From an uncultured Trueperaceae bacterium (GTDB taxonomy: Bacteria; Deinococcota; Deinococci; Deinococcales; Trueperaceae), in assembly GCA_937873495.1 (NCBI GenBank), contig CALMXZ010000010.1, positions 1 to 64,000 on the forward strand: a DNA stretch of 64,000 nucleotides. The letters run 5' to 3'. Position 1 is the first letter of the stretch; each line of letters opens with the position of its first letter. This document shows, one piece after another, positions 33,722 through 43,245 of the stretch. The notes below the pieces were generated by a model. The model was given only the letters and a program-made list of their open reading frames with translations. It did no database searches and was not told the origin of the DNA. A program made the position numbers and the translations under genes.

Positions 33722-35215
33722 ATGCCTGCCTTCCCCACCGGCCTCGCCGGAACGCTGGCCGAGGTCGCCGAGTCGGTTCGCTCCGAGTCCGGCAGCCCGG
33801 GCCTCGGCATCAGCGTCTTCACCGCCGCCGACGTCGTCCTCGAGCGGGGCTTCGGTCACCGCGACCGCGAGTCCGGGCTGCCGGTCACGCCCGAGACCGT
33901 CTTCGGGGTCGCCTCGATCACCAAGTCGTTCACGGCGCTCACCGCGCTGGCGCTGCACGAGCGCGCCCTGCTGAGCCTCGAGGACGACGTGACGCGCTAC
34001 CTACCGTTCGAGCGCCTGTGGTCGGAAGGGGCGCCGGCGCGCCTCCACCACTTCCTGAGCCATGCCAGCGGCCTGCCGCCGACGCCGAGCATGACGTGGC
34101 TGCGCCACGCCAGCCAGGCCGGCGATCCGGTCTCCGCCGCGCCGACGCTGGCCGAGACCAAGCTGACGCTCGTGCCGGGCGGCATGGGCATGCCCGGAAC
34201 CCCGGTCCGGTCACTGGCGGACGTCGACGCGCTGGCCGCCGCCATCCCCGACGACGACGCGGAGCGCCGCACCGCGGCCCTCTCCTCCGAGGTCGCCTCG
34301 TTCGCGGGCCTGAGCGCGTGGCTCGATGCGCACGCCTTGCCGCTTGCCGCCCCGGGCGAACTCTACTCGTACAGCAACGACGCTTTCTGCCTGATCGGCG
34401 GCGTGATCGAGCAGGTCTCCGGCGAGCCTTACGCTGAGGCGGTCAGGCGCGAGGTCCTGGCGCCCCTCGGCATGCGGCGCTCGCGCTTCGACGTGCACGC
34501 GGTGCTCGCCGACCCGGACCACGCCACCATCTACGCGCGCGACGCGAGCGGGGCGGTCGTGCGCTCGCCGGCCTGGCAGACGACCGGCCGGATGCAGGCG
34601 AGCGGCATGCTCAAGAGCACGCTCGCGGACCTGCGCGCCTACGTCCGCCACCTCATGGCCGGCGGCGGCCCGGCTCGCGAGCTGGCCGAGCCCCGCATCG
34701 CGAGCGGCCCCGGCGCGACCTACGGCCTCGGCCTGGCACGCCGCGACGACTATCACGGCCTCACGCTCGTCAGCCACGGCGGCAGCCTCAAGGGCGTCTC
34801 GAGCGCCATCGGCTACTCGCCTCAGCTGGGCGTCGGCCTAGTGGTCCTGGCGAACCTCGAGGGCGTGCCGGCGGAGCAGCTCCTCGTGACCCTCCTCAAC
34901 GCGTGCGCCGGCCTGCCGCTCACGACGACGCCTTACGACCCGGTGCCCTCGCCCTCGGCGCCCGAGGAGGCGCGGCCCATCCTGGGCGACTACCTCTCCG
35001 GCGAGCCGTACGGGCGGACGCGCCTCTACCTGTCCGGCGCGGGGGAGCTGCGGGCCGAGGTCGGCTGGCCGCCGCTCGACGTGCCGGCGTTCATGGCGGG
35101 CCCGGACGAGCTGGTGCTCGTCTACCCCGCCAGGAAGGCGGCCGCGCGGGTGTTGCGTGGCGGCGGCGGGGAGGCGTGGGGGCTGCAGTCGGGGCGCGTG
35201 ATGCGGAGGCTGTAG
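33722..35215 (+). CDS. Serine hydrolase, beta-lactamase class C/PBP4* family
   Basis: 497 aa with the three penicillin-recognising motifs: SxxK in GVASITKSFTAL (Ser65, Lys68), YxN in LYSYSNDAFCLIGGV (about 215) and HGG in LVSHGGSLKG (about 350). Such proteins include D-aminopeptidases, esterases, D,D-peptidases and true class C beta-lactamases. A C-terminal domain (about 400-497) is extra relative to AmpC. No obvious signal peptide. The location near anmK, nagZ and murQ is compatible with wall-peptide handling, though this is inference. The catalytic family is secure, the substrate is not. Confidence 0.88.
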   Translation: MPAFPTGLAGTLAEVAESVRSESGSPGLGISVFTAADVVLERGFGHRDRESGLPVTPETVFGVASITKSFTALTALALHERALLSLEDDVTRYLPFERLWSEGAPARLHHFLSHASGLPPTPSMTWLRHASQAGDPVSAAPTLAETKLTLVPGGMGMPGTPVRSLADVDALAAAIPDDDAERRTAALSSEVASFAGLSAWLDAHALPLAAPGELYSYSNDAFCLIGGVIEQVSGEPYAEAVRREVLAPLGMRRSRFDVHAVLADPDHATIYARDASGAVVRSPAWQTTGRMQASGMLKSTLADLRAYVRHLMAGGGPARELAEPRIASGPGATYGLGLARRDDYHGLTLVSHGGSLKGVSSAIGYSPQLGVGLVVLANLEGVPAEQLLVTLLNACAGLPLTTTPYDPVPSPSAPEEARPILGDYLSGEPYGRTRLYLSGAGELRAEVGWPPLDVPAFMAGPDELVLVYPARKAAARVLRGGGGEAWGLQSGRVMRRL

Positions 35216-35294
35216 GTGATGTACGGGCCTGATCCTCGCGGGGCTCCTACCCTCACGCTGCGCGGGTCCGTGATCTTGGCGCGCCGGAGCGGGT

Positions 35295-35705
35295 CTATGG
35301 GCGCAGCGCGTCGCGTTCGGCCAAATAGGCCTTGACGAGCGCCTTCGGCGCCTGCGCGGCCCAGGCGTGCTCGACCAGCTCGTGCAGCGACGCTGCATCG
35401 GCAGCGTCCAGATGCCGCACGCGCATGAGTACTGCGGGCCAGCCGTCGAAGTGGGGCGTGGTGAAGAGCGGGAGGGCGGGGTCGCCCAGCCACCGGCTCT
35501 TGCCGGCCTGACCTTGGGTCCTGAACACGAGCACGTCGTCAAGCAGCGCGCCTGTCTCTGGATCGACGGCGTCCTTGCGGGGCGGCCTCAGCAGCAGGAA
35601 GCTCTTGCCCCTGACGCGGTACTCGGGCCGCCCGGCGGCGGACAGGCGGGCGGCGGCCTCCCGCATGGCGGGCGCGAGCCGGTCCAGGTCCTCGAAGGTG
35701 GGCAT
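35295..35705 (-). CDS. MmcQ/YjbR-family protein
   Basis: 136-aa small cytoplasmic protein. FEDLDRLAPAMREAAARL near the start, a central YRVRGKSFLLLRPPR, then FTTPHFDGWPAVLMRVRHLDAADAASLHELVEHAWAAQAPKALV fit the YjbR (CyaY-like, double-wing) fold; the GWPAVLMR and C-terminal helix are typical. Function of the family is unresolved. It starts 11 bases after the upstream secreted-protein gene on the same strand, so the two may be cotranscribed. Confidence 0.8.
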   Translation of the reverse strand: MPTFEDLDRLAPAMREAAARLSAAGRPEYRVRGKSFLLLRPPRKDAVDPETGALLDDVLVFRTQGQAGKSRWLGDPALPLFTTPHFDGWPAVLMRVRHLDAADAASLHELVEHAWAAQAPKALVKAYLAERDALRP

Positions 35706-35716
35706 GGCGTTTACCC

Positions 35717-36451
35717 CTACTCGAACAGGCTCTCGTCCAACACGACGTTGTAGGCGATCGCCTCGACGCGCGAGCGGCTGACGATGTTCCAGGTGCCGTC
35801 GTCCAGCAGGTAGGTCGTCGAGTCGTAGCCCAGCAGCGCCTGCGTGTCGACCGCGGTGTCGTAGGCGACGAGCATCTCGCCAGATGAGTCCATGTCCATG
35901 TGCATGCCGATGATCTTGCCGTCCTGGAAGAGGTACTGGATGGTCGTCGGCTCGCCGCTCTCGTCGTGGAAGGTGTACGTGACCTGTTCGCCCGAGACGA
36001 TGCCGCCGTAGTCGACCTCGCCGTCGTACGTGGCGGTGTCACCGTCCTTGAGGAGGATGGGCTCGTTCTGGTCGAACATCTGCTCGAGTTGGGCGGCCGA
36101 CTCCGGCGGGGCCGGCAGCGTCATCGGCAACCCCGGCATGCTCATGGTGACCTGACCGTCTTTGAGGAGGAGGCGCGTCGACATGCCTGGCGCGACCTCG
36201 GTGAGCATCACGAGCCGCCTGCCCTCGAAGTCGATGACGATGCGGGCGTTCGTCTCCATCTCGTCCCCGTCGACGTAGATCGTGTTGACGACCGTCTGGT
36301 CGACGTTGCGGACCTCCTCGGTGGTCACGGGCTGCAGCCCTTCGAGGAGCGCGCGGGCGCGGGCGTCGACCTGCGCCGAGGCGGTCGCCAGCATGGTGGC
36401 GAGGAGAAGTGAGGCGACTAGCGCGGCCGTACGTCGGGTAGTCGTTGTCAT
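35717..36451 (-). CDS. Secreted LolA-fold-like protein of unknown function
   Basis: 244 aa. A signal peptide (AALVASLLLATMLATASAQ) precedes a beta-rich domain resembling outer-membrane lipoprotein-sorting or DUF4412-type proteins: TIYVDGDEMETNARIVIDFEGRRLVMLTEVAPGMSTRLLLKDGQVTMSMPG, then IQYLFQDGKIIGMHMDMDSSGEMLVAYDTAVDTQALLGYDSTTYLLDDGTWNIV. No catalytic motif seen. Exported, possibly binding a hydrophobic ligand by analogy with LolA. Upstream of, and probably in an operon with, the YjbR-like gene. Confidence 0.65.
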   Translation of the reverse strand: MTTTTRRTAALVASLLLATMLATASAQVDARARALLEGLQPVTTEEVRNVDQTVVNTIYVDGDEMETNARIVIDFEGRRLVMLTEVAPGMSTRLLLKDGQVTMSMPGLPMTLPAPPESAAQLEQMFDQNEPILLKDGDTATYDGEVDYGGIVSGEQVTYTFHDESGEPTTIQYLFQDGKIIGMHMDMDSSGEMLVAYDTAVDTQALLGYDSTTYLLDDGTWNIVSRSRVEAIAYNVVLDESLFE

Positions 36452-36524
36452 GCCCCGAGTCTAGGGGTAACCGGTCCTAAGGCGTGTGAGGGACGGCGCA
36501 AGCTTCCTTTACGCGGCCGGGTGC

Positions 36525-36530
36525 TACTCT
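36525..36530 (+). promoter_or_regulatory. -10 box for leaderless serine hydrolase/anmK operon
   Basis: TACTCT ends five bases before the ATG at 36536 and no SD precedes that ATG. This is the promoter candidate for the serine hydrolase-anmK pair. Confidence 0.4.
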
Positions 36531-36535
36531 CCCTC

Positions 36536-37672
36536 ATGAAGCGAGACCCGACAGAGCCGCCCGGGGCTACCGCGTCCGCCGCCATCGGCACGGCCGCCGC
36601 CGCCGCGGCCGAGCGTGCCGCCGCCGCCTGCGCCCCGCTCCTCGAGCAGGCCGTCGCCGAGCGCGTCACTCCCGGGGCCGTCCTCCAGGTGGCCGGTCCA
36701 GAGGGTAGCGGCGCCCTCGTCGCGCGCGGCGCCACCGCCTACGGCGGCGCGGCCGTCGGGGCAGGCACGCGCTACGACCTCGCGTCCGTCACGAAGGTGA
36801 CGGCGTGCCTACCCAGCCTCCTCGGCCTCATGCAGTCCGGCGAGGTCGCGCTGAGCGACAGGGTCGACCGCTTCTTCAGCAACGCCGGCTGGATGCAGGA
36901 GCCGTCGCTCGGCGCCGTCACCCTCGAGGACCTGGCGCTCCACCGCTCCGGCCTGCCCGCGTGGCGGCCCCTCTTCGCGCTCACGAACGACCGCCGGGTC
37001 GCGCTGGCCAACGCGCTGCAGTCGAGCCTCACGGAGCCGGCGGGCGTGCACCTCTACTCCGACATCGGCGTCATCGTCCTCACGGCCGTGATCGAGCGCG
37101 TCACCGGCAAGCGCATCGACGAGTACGCCGAGGAGACCGTCTTCGGACCGCTCGGCATGCGGGGAGCCGGCTACGGGCCCCTGACCGGCGACGCGCTGCT
37201 CGACGTCGCCGCCACCGAGGACGACGGCCTGCGAGGGCTCCTCGTCGGCCGCGTCCACGACGAGAACGCCGACGCCCTCGGCGGCGTGTCCGGGCACGCC
37301 GGTCTCTTCGCCACCGCGGCAGACCTCACGCGCTACGCCCAAGCGTGGCTGCGCCTGGAGGCGCCGTTCGCCGGGCCCGACCTCATGCGCTCGGCGGTCG
37401 GCGATAGGTCCGGCGGCGAAGGTGCGCGGCGCGGAGTCTTGTGGCGCTGCGCCGAAGCCGGGTGGCCGTTCGGCCCCGGACCCTCCGCGAGCGCCTACGG
37501 GCACACGGGCTTCACGGGCACGAGCGTCGTGGTCGACCCAGGGTACGGCTGCGTCGTCGTCGTCCTCACCAACCGCGTGCACCCGCGGCGTGCCTCGGCT
37601 GAAGGCGTGATGCGCTTGCGGCGGGCGGTGCATGCGGCCGTCGCCGCGGCGTTCGAGGAGGAGGGCGCGTGA
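36536..37672 (+). CDS. Serine hydrolase (beta-lactamase/PBP fold) upstream of anmK
   Basis: 378 aa, with SxxK in YDLASVTKVTACL (Ser84, Lys87), a YSD variant of the YxN motif in LYSDIGVIVLTAVIERVTGKRIDEY (about 173) and GHTGFTGTSVVVDP (about 321) in place of the KTG box. The motif set fits the class C beta-lactamase/esterase EstB group. The stop overlaps the start of anmK (GTGA), so it is translated with a peptidoglycan recycling kinase and likely acts on wall-derived peptides or sugars. No signal peptide; an Ala-rich N-terminal 45 residues precedes the domain. Confidence 0.87.
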   Translation: MKRDPTEPPGATASAAIGTAAAAAAERAAAACAPLLEQAVAERVTPGAVLQVAGPEGSGALVARGATAYGGAAVGAGTRYDLASVTKVTACLPSLLGLMQSGEVALSDRVDRFFSNAGWMQEPSLGAVTLEDLALHRSGLPAWRPLFALTNDRRVALANALQSSLTEPAGVHLYSDIGVIVLTAVIERVTGKRIDEYAEETVFGPLGMRGAGYGPLTGDALLDVAATEDDGLRGLLVGRVHDENADALGGVSGHAGLFATAADLTRYAQAWLRLEAPFAGPDLMRSAVGDRSGGEGARRGVLWRCAEAGWPFGPGPSASAYGHTGFTGTSVVVDPGYGCVVVVLTNRVHPRRASAEGVMRLRRAVHAAVAAAFEEEGA

Positions 37673-38847
37673 ACCCGCGGTCCGCTAAGCCCGACCTCCC
37701 GCCTGCCACCGTCGTCGGCGTCATGTCCGGCACGTCGCTCGACGGCGTCGACACCGTCACGGTGCGGCTCGAGCGCGTGGGCGGCGCGTTGCGCTGGGAG
37801 GTCATCGGCCGCTCCGCGCACGTCTACCCTGACGAGCTCGCGACGCGCCTGCACGCGGCGCTCAAGCCGGCGACCTCGGACGTGGTCCTCCTGACCGAGC
37901 TGCACCAGGAAGTCGGCCGGTTCTACGCCGAGGTCGTCGCGGCCGCGCAGGCGCGCGAGCGCGTCGACCTCGTGGCGCTCTCCGGTCAGACCGTCTACCA
38001 CATCCCGCGCGTCGAACCGCAGCGCGGCTGGCGCGTGAAGAGCACCTTGCAGCTGGGGGAGGCCACGGTCGTCACGGAGCGCTGCCGCGTGACCACGGTC
38101 TCGGACTTCCGCCAGTCTGACCTCGCGGCCGGCGGTCAGGGCGCCCCCCTGGTCAGCTTCCCCGACTCCGTCCTGTACGCCGCGCCTGGCGTCTCCCGCG
38201 CCGTGATCAACCTGGGCGGCATCGCCAACGTCACCTACCTGCCGGCGAGCGGCGACGAGGACGGCGTGCTCGCGTTCGACACCGGCCCCGCGACCTGCTT
38301 GCTCAACGAGGCCGCGGCGCGGTTCGCGGGGGAGCCGTTCGACCGGGATGGCCGACTGGCGCTGGCCGGCGCGGTGGACGACACGGCGCTGAGGCGCTTG
38401 TTGGCCGACCCGTACTTCGCGCTCAGGCCGCCAAAGACCACGGGCCGCGAGCACTTCCACCTGGACGCGGCCATGGCGCGCGGCTGGCCGGACGGCGCCC
38501 CCGACCTCCCCGACCTCATGACCACCCTCGCCGAGCTGACCGTGCGGACCGTCGACGACGCTGTCTACGCCCACCTGGTGCCGCTCGGCGTCGACGAGGT
38601 GCTCGTGGCCGGCGGTGGCGCGCGGAACCCGGCGCTGCTCGAAGGCCTGCGGCGCGGGCTGCCTGCGCCGGTACGAGGCTTCGCCGAGCTCGGCTTCGAC
38701 GACAAGGACCGCGAGACCCTCGCCATGGCGGTCATGGGCTACTTCTGCGTCAACGGCGAGCCCAACGTCCTGCCGTCTGCCACGGGGGCGAGCTGGCCGG
38801 TCGTGGCGGGCAAGGTCTCGCGGCCGTGGTCGGGGAGGACCGGCTAG
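37669..38847 (+). CDS. anmK: Anhydro-N-acetylmuramic acid kinase
   Basis: Hydrolyses and phosphorylates 1,6-anhydroMurNAc to MurNAc-6-phosphate, the substrate of MurQ. 392 aa. Signatures: VVGVMSGTSLDGVDTVTVRLE at the N-terminus, DFRQSDLAAGGQGAPLVSFPD, AVINLGGIANVTYLP, AFDTGPATCLLNEAA and EVLVAGGGARNPALLEGLRRGL. All parts of the ASKHA fold are present. GTG start inside the stop of the preceding serine hydrolase gene. With NagZ (24426) and MurQ (17548) it completes an anhydro-muropeptide salvage route within about 21 kb. Confidence 0.97.
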   Translation: MNPRSAKPDLPPATVVGVMSGTSLDGVDTVTVRLERVGGALRWEVIGRSAHVYPDELATRLHAALKPATSDVVLLTELHQEVGRFYAEVVAAAQARERVDLVALSGQTVYHIPRVEPQRGWRVKSTLQLGEATVVTERCRVTTVSDFRQSDLAAGGQGAPLVSFPDSVLYAAPGVSRAVINLGGIANVTYLPASGDEDGVLAFDTGPATCLLNEAAARFAGEPFDRDGRLALAGAVDDTALRRLLADPYFALRPPKTTGREHFHLDAAMARGWPDGAPDLPDLMTTLAELTVRTVDDAVYAHLVPLGVDEVLVAGGGARNPALLEGLRRGLPAPVRGFAELGFDDKDRETLAMAVMGYFCVNGEPNVLPSATGASWPVVAGKVSRPWSGRTG

Positions 38848-38985
38848 GCGAGGCTGTCGCCCCGAGCGCCTGAGCCGACCGTGAGGCCCACCACCGGCCG
38901 TCTGGTGTGACGCAACACCCACAGGCGCCGGTGTGATCGTCTGCCAGAATGGGACTGACCGAGGCGGGGGCGCCCGGGTGTTCAC

Positions 38986-41457
38986 ATGGAGACCATCCGT
39001 TCCCCACACGACCGGCGCGCCGATGGGAACAAGGCGCGGCTGTTGCAGTTGACGCAGAGCCGGGTGCTCGAGATGATCGCCCGCGGCGCCGACCGGAGCT
39101 CTGTTCTGACCGAGATCATGCTCTTCCTCGAGCAGCAGCTCGAAGGGGTGCGCACCTCGGTCCTCCTGACGGACCGCGCCGGCGAGCGCCTCTACCACGG
39201 CGCCGCCCCGAGCCTGCCGGACAGCTACAACGAACACATAAACGGCCTCCTGGTAGGGCCGCGCGTCGGGTCGTGCGGCACGGCCGCCTACTACGGCGTG
39301 GAGGTCGTGGTCACCGACATAGCCACCGACGAACGGTGGGCCGGGGTGAGCGAGTTGCCGCTGTCGCACGGCCTGCGGGCGTGCTGGTCGACACCGCTGC
39401 TCAGCCCGGAGGGGAAGGTCGTCGGCACGTTCGCCGTCTACTACCTCGAGCCGCGGGGACCGACGGAGGAGGAGCGCTCGTTCGTGCGGGTGGCGGCCCA
39501 CCTGGCGGAGGTCGCCGTCACCAACCACCGGCGGCTGGAGGACCTCCAGGAGCGTGAGCGCAGCATCGGACGCATGGCCGAGTTCCGCCGCGGCATCATC
39601 CGCATGATGGAGCAGGGCATCCTCACCGCTTACGGCCCCGACCTCTACCAGCACATGCTCGACCAGGCCGTCGCCTCCATCCCTGGCGCGCAGGCCGGGT
39701 CGCTCCTCCTCAGGAACGACGACGGGTACTACGCCCTTGCCGCCACGAACGGTCACGACCTCCGCGACCTCCGCGGCATCCGCTTCTCGCCGAGCGGCGT
39801 CGGCTTCGGCGTGTCCGTCGACGACTCGCGCCCACAGATCGTCGTCAACCCCGAGATGGACCCCGGGCTGACCCCTCGCGAGCGGGAGACCCTCATACGC
39901 CACGGGCGCGCGGCCGAGATCCGGTCCGTGCTCGTGGTGCCGGTGCTCATGAGCGAGAAGGGCGCGACGGCCTTCCTGACGCTCGACAACTTCACCTCGA
40001 CGGACGAGTTCACCGGCGAGTCGGTGGAGGCGGCGCGCGTGTACGCCGGTTACGCCGCGCAGCTCATCAACCGCGCCTCGCTCGAGCAGCGCCTCGAGCG
40101 GCTGGCGTTCACCGACTCGCTCACCGGGCTGCCGAACCGGGAACGCTTCAGGGAGCTGCTCGCCCAGGCGGTGAGCACCGCGGAAGCGCAAGGGAGCGAG
40201 GTGGCCGCGCTCTTCCTCGACCTTGACAACCTCAAGCTCGTCAACGACTCCCTCGGTCATTGGGCGGGCGACCAGGTGCTGGTGGCGGTGGCGGAGCGGT
40301 TGACCAGCTGCCTCGAACCCGGTCAGGCGTTGGCGCGGCTCGGGGGCGACGAGTTCATGCTGCTCGTCGTAGGCCGGAGCGTGCGCACCGAGGCGGACGA
40401 GCTCGCGCGGCGCGTCTCCGCGGCCTTGGGCGAGCTGTTCCGTGTAGGCGACCACCTCGTCAACGTCACGGCTAGCGTCGGCATCAGCCTCTTCCCGCAG
40501 GACAGCGACGGTCCCGAGAACCTCCTGCGCCGGGCGGACATCGCCATGTACCACGTCAAGCAGGGCGGCAAGGCGCACTACGGTTACTTCGAGCCTGACA
40601 TGGAGACGGCGTCGGCGAGCCGCATGCAGCTCGAGGAGGCGTTGCGGCGCGCGCTCGCCGGCGACGAGATCCTGCTCCACTACCAGCCCCGCATCGACAT
40701 CCGGACGGGCCGGATCGTCTGCCTCGAGGCGCTGGTGCGCTGGCAGGACGGCGAGCGGGGCCTCGTGCCGCCGAGCGACTTCATCCCGTTGGCGGAGAGG
40801 ACGAACCTCATCCATCCGCTCGGCCGTCGGGTCCTGGAGCTCGCCACGCGCCAGCTCCGCGCCTGGCGCGACGCCGGGCTGCACGACCTGCGCGTGGCCG
40901 TGAACCTGAGCGCGAGCCAAGTGGCCCGCCCCGAGCTGGTCGACGAGGTGGGAGCGGCTCTCGCCGCCGTCGGACTGCCGCCGTCTGCCCTCGAGATCGA
41001 GGTCGTGGAGCGCGCCGCGATGACCGACGTGGTCGGCAGCGCCATGAAGCTCTCCGTGCTGCGGGGGATGGGCGTCCGGGTCGCGCTGGACGACTTCGGG
41101 GTCGAGTACTCGAGCCTCGCCTACCTGCGGAGCTTCCCCATCGACACGCTGAAGGTGGATGGAGCGTTCGTGCGGGGCCTCGGGGGCGCCGCGCCGATCG
41201 CCCCGGCCACGCGCGCCGAAGTCCACCCCGACGCCGACGGGGCCATCGTTCGCGCCATCGTCACGCTCGGCAACAGCATGGGCTTGAGGGTGGTGGCCGA
41301 AGGCATCGAGACGCTGGCGCAGTGGCGCGCCGTGCGCGCCCTCGGTTGTGAGGAGGCGCAGGGCTTCCTCATCTGCCGCCCAGCGCCGCCCGAAGCGCTA
41401 GGCGACCTGCTGGCGCGCGGCCGCGTGGTCGGCTGGGACGAGCTCGCCGAGCGGTGA
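38986..41457 (+). CDS. GAF-GAF-GGDEF-EAL cyclic-di-GMP enzyme
   Basis: 823 aa. Two GAF domains (about 25-180 and 200-365) are followed by GGDEF (about 375-530) and EAL (about 550-815). The cyclase motif is intact (LARLGGDEFMLLV, about residue 453), but the RxxD inhibitory site normally upstream is EPGQ here, so product feedback is not expected. EAL residues: CLEALVRW (about 580), NLSASQ, EVVERAAMTD, KVDGAFV and VVAEGIET are kept. Loop 6 reads DDFGVEYSS instead of the usual DDFGTGYSS, which may affect phosphodiesterase activity. No membrane span, so it is a cytoplasmic sensor. The ATG lacks a clear SD. Region 38848-38985 holds two TGTGA elements of unclear meaning. Confidence 0.93.
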   Translation: METIRSPHDRRADGNKARLLQLTQSRVLEMIARGADRSSVLTEIMLFLEQQLEGVRTSVLLTDRAGERLYHGAAPSLPDSYNEHINGLLVGPRVGSCGTAAYYGVEVVVTDIATDERWAGVSELPLSHGLRACWSTPLLSPEGKVVGTFAVYYLEPRGPTEEERSFVRVAAHLAEVAVTNHRRLEDLQERERSIGRMAEFRRGIIRMMEQGILTAYGPDLYQHMLDQAVASIPGAQAGSLLLRNDDGYYALAATNGHDLRDLRGIRFSPSGVGFGVSVDDSRPQIVVNPEMDPGLTPRERETLIRHGRAAEIRSVLVVPVLMSEKGATAFLTLDNFTSTDEFTGESVEAARVYAGYAAQLINRASLEQRLERLAFTDSLTGLPNRERFRELLAQAVSTAEAQGSEVAALFLDLDNLKLVNDSLGHWAGDQVLVAVAERLTSCLEPGQALARLGGDEFMLLVVGRSVRTEADELARRVSAALGELFRVGDHLVNVTASVGISLFPQDSDGPENLLRRADIAMYHVKQGGKAHYGYFEPDMETASASRMQLEEALRRALAGDEILLHYQPRIDIRTGRIVCLEALVRWQDGERGLVPPSDFIPLAERTNLIHPLGRRVLELATRQLRAWRDAGLHDLRVAVNLSASQVARPELVDEVGAALAAVGLPPSALEIEVVERAAMTDVVGSAMKLSVLRGMGVRVALDDFGVEYSSLAYLRSFPIDTLKVDGAFVRGLGGAAPIAPATRAEVHPDADGAIVRAIVTLGNSMGLRVVAEGIETLAQWRAVRALGCEEAQGFLICRPAPPEALGDLLARGRVVGWDELAER

Positions 41458-41564
41458 CGCTTGTGTTCGGGGGCGTGGGCGAGCACCGCGTGGGGCTATC
41501 TTTAGGGTCACGGCGCGGCGGACTCCGGTAGCGTCGGAGTCGATACCTCGTGAAGGAACTACCC

Positions 41565-43193
41565 ATGGACCAGCTGTTCGTGACCATCCGGCCGACCGCG
41601 GAGGTGACCATCAAGTCGCGCACGACGCGCGCGACCTTCCTCCGCAAGTTGCGTTTGGCGGTGAAGGACGCCCTGCAGCGCTCCGGCCTCGAGGCGCGCG
41701 CCTTCGTGCGCGGCAACCGCGTCATGGCCGAGGTGACGCTCGGTGACGCCTCCGGTGCCGGTGGCGACGGGGGCGAGCGCGCCGAACGGGCGACAGGAGG
41801 CGCCGGTGCCGACGCCGTCACCTCCCTGGCGACCGGTGCCCTCGAGCGCGTGTTCGGCATCGGCACGTTCTCGTTCGTCGAGGCGGTGGCCGCGCCCGAC
41901 CTCGCCGCCATCGTCACCCTCGGCACCGAGCTCTATGCCGAGCGCGTGCGGGGCAGGACCTACGCCGTGCGCTGCAAGCGGGTCGGGCGGCACGCGTTCG
42001 GGTCGATGGACGTGGAGCGCAAGCTGGGCGCCGCCCTCAACCCAGGCGCCACGGTGGACTTGGCGCACCCGGACGTGACCGTCGAGATCGAGGTCGACGA
42101 GCGCCAGGCGCTCTTCTTCAGCCGGCGCCACCAGGGCCCCGGCGGGCTGCCGCTCGGCACGGGCGGCCACGCCCTCGCGCTCCTGTCCGGCGGCTACGAC
42201 TCGATCGTCGCCGCCTGGTCGCTGATGCGCCGCGGCGTCGAGGTCGATTTCGTGCACTTCCGCCTGGGCGACCTGGAGTCGGAGCGCCTGGCGCTGCGGG
42301 TGGCGAAGCTCCTGTCGGACACGTGGGGCTCCGGTTCGCGGCCCGAGGCGCACGTCGTCGACCTGCGGCCCGCCATGCGCGAGATGCAGGGCCACCTCGA
42401 CACCAACCTGTGGCAGGTCGGCCTCAAGCGCCTCATGGTGAAGGCCGCCGATGGCGTGGCCGACGCGCTCGAGGCGCACGCGTCCGCCGCCGCCGGACCT
42501 GGTGAGGAGGGGCCGCGCCAGCGGGGTAGGCGCACGGCGCGCCGCCGCGTCGACGCCCTGGTGACCGGCGAGGCCATCGGGCAGGTGTCGTCGCAAACGC
42601 TCTCCAACCTGCGCACCATCGACGCAGCTGCCGCGCGGCCCGTCCTGCGACCGCTGATCGCCTACGACAAGCTGGAGATCATCGCGCTGGCCGGCCGCAT
42701 CGGCACGGCGGAGCTCTCCGCCAAGGCCGTGGAGGAGTGCAACATCACGCCCGTGCGGCCGGCGACCTCCAGCAGGGTGGAGAGGCTCGAGCGGCAGGAG
42801 GGCGGCATGGACGGCTCGGCGCTCGCCGCCGAGTTCGCCCGCGTCGAGCGGGGCGATAGCCGCATCCCGCTCCGCGCCATGCGCGACGGCGAAGGCGTGC
42901 TCGTGGCCGCGGCGGCCGACGACGGCCTGCGCGTCTCGGCCCTCCCCGCAGGGGCCGTCCTCATCGACTGCCGCGACGAGGCCATGCGCGCGTGGCTCCC
43001 CGACTGGCCGGAGGTCGTCGCCGTGCCGAGCGACCTGTCCGGCCGTGGTCTCGAGCCGGGGCGCGTCTACGTTGCGTTCTGCCCTATGGGCCAGCGCAGC
43101 GCCTACGTGGCGGAGCGGTTGCGCGAAGGCGGCGTGCGCGCGCATAGCTTCAAGGGGGGAGAGGGCGCGCTGCGCGCTTATCTGGAGGGGTGA
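41565..43193 (+). CDS. thiI: tRNA 4-thiouridine sulfurtransferase with rhodanese domain
   Basis: Makes s4U in tRNA and can supply sulfur for thiazole synthesis. 542 aa: an N-terminal ferredoxin-like plus THUMP region (about 1-185), PP-loop adenylation motif LLSGGYDSIVAAW (about 207), a conserved EECNITPVRPATSS segment (about 391) and a C-terminal rhodanese domain with catalytic Cys in VAFCPMGQRSAYVAERL (about 505). The presence of the rhodanese Cys makes it the E. coli-type two-part enzyme. An Arg-rich insert (RQRGRRTARRR) interrupts the PP-loop domain near residue 320. The ATG at 41565 is preferred over GTG 41550 because AAGGA lies seven bases before it. A 7-bp hairpin lies at 41521-41541. 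Confidence 0.93.
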   Translation: MDQLFVTIRPTAEVTIKSRTTRATFLRKLRLAVKDALQRSGLEARAFVRGNRVMAEVTLGDASGAGGDGGERAERATGGAGADAVTSLATGALERVFGIGTFSFVEAVAAPDLAAIVTLGTELYAERVRGRTYAVRCKRVGRHAFGSMDVERKLGAALNPGATVDLAHPDVTVEIEVDERQALFFSRRHQGPGGLPLGTGGHALALLSGGYDSIVAAWSLMRRGVEVDFVHFRLGDLESERLALRVAKLLSDTWGSGSRPEAHVVDLRPAMREMQGHLDTNLWQVGLKRLMVKAADGVADALEAHASAAAGPGEEGPRQRGRRTARRRVDALVTGEAIGQVSSQTLSNLRTIDAAAARPVLRPLIAYDKLEIIALAGRIGTAELSAKAVEECNITPVRPATSSRVERLERQEGGMDGSALAAEFARVERGDSRIPLRAMRDGEGVLVAAAADDGLRVSALPAGAVLIDCRDEAMRAWLPDWPEVVAVPSDLSGRGLEPGRVYVAFCPMGQRSAYVAERLREGGVRAHSFKGGEGALRAYLEG

Positions 43194-43245
43194 GGTCGGT
43201 GGCGCCGCCTCGGTTATGGTCCGACTCCGGGCTTCGGCCGGCGCC

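Noticed and set aside
38900-38945. CRP-like TGTGA elements upstream of the GGDEF-EAL gene
   Set aside because: The second halves do not match TCACA at the right spacing, so no site can be claimed.
37495-41226. A 1243-codon open frame antisense to anmK and the GGDEF-EAL gene
   Set aside because: It is a third-position GC artefact: the translation is His/Arg/Asp/Glu-rich low-complexity sequence with no domain, while the plus-strand genes carry full family motifs.
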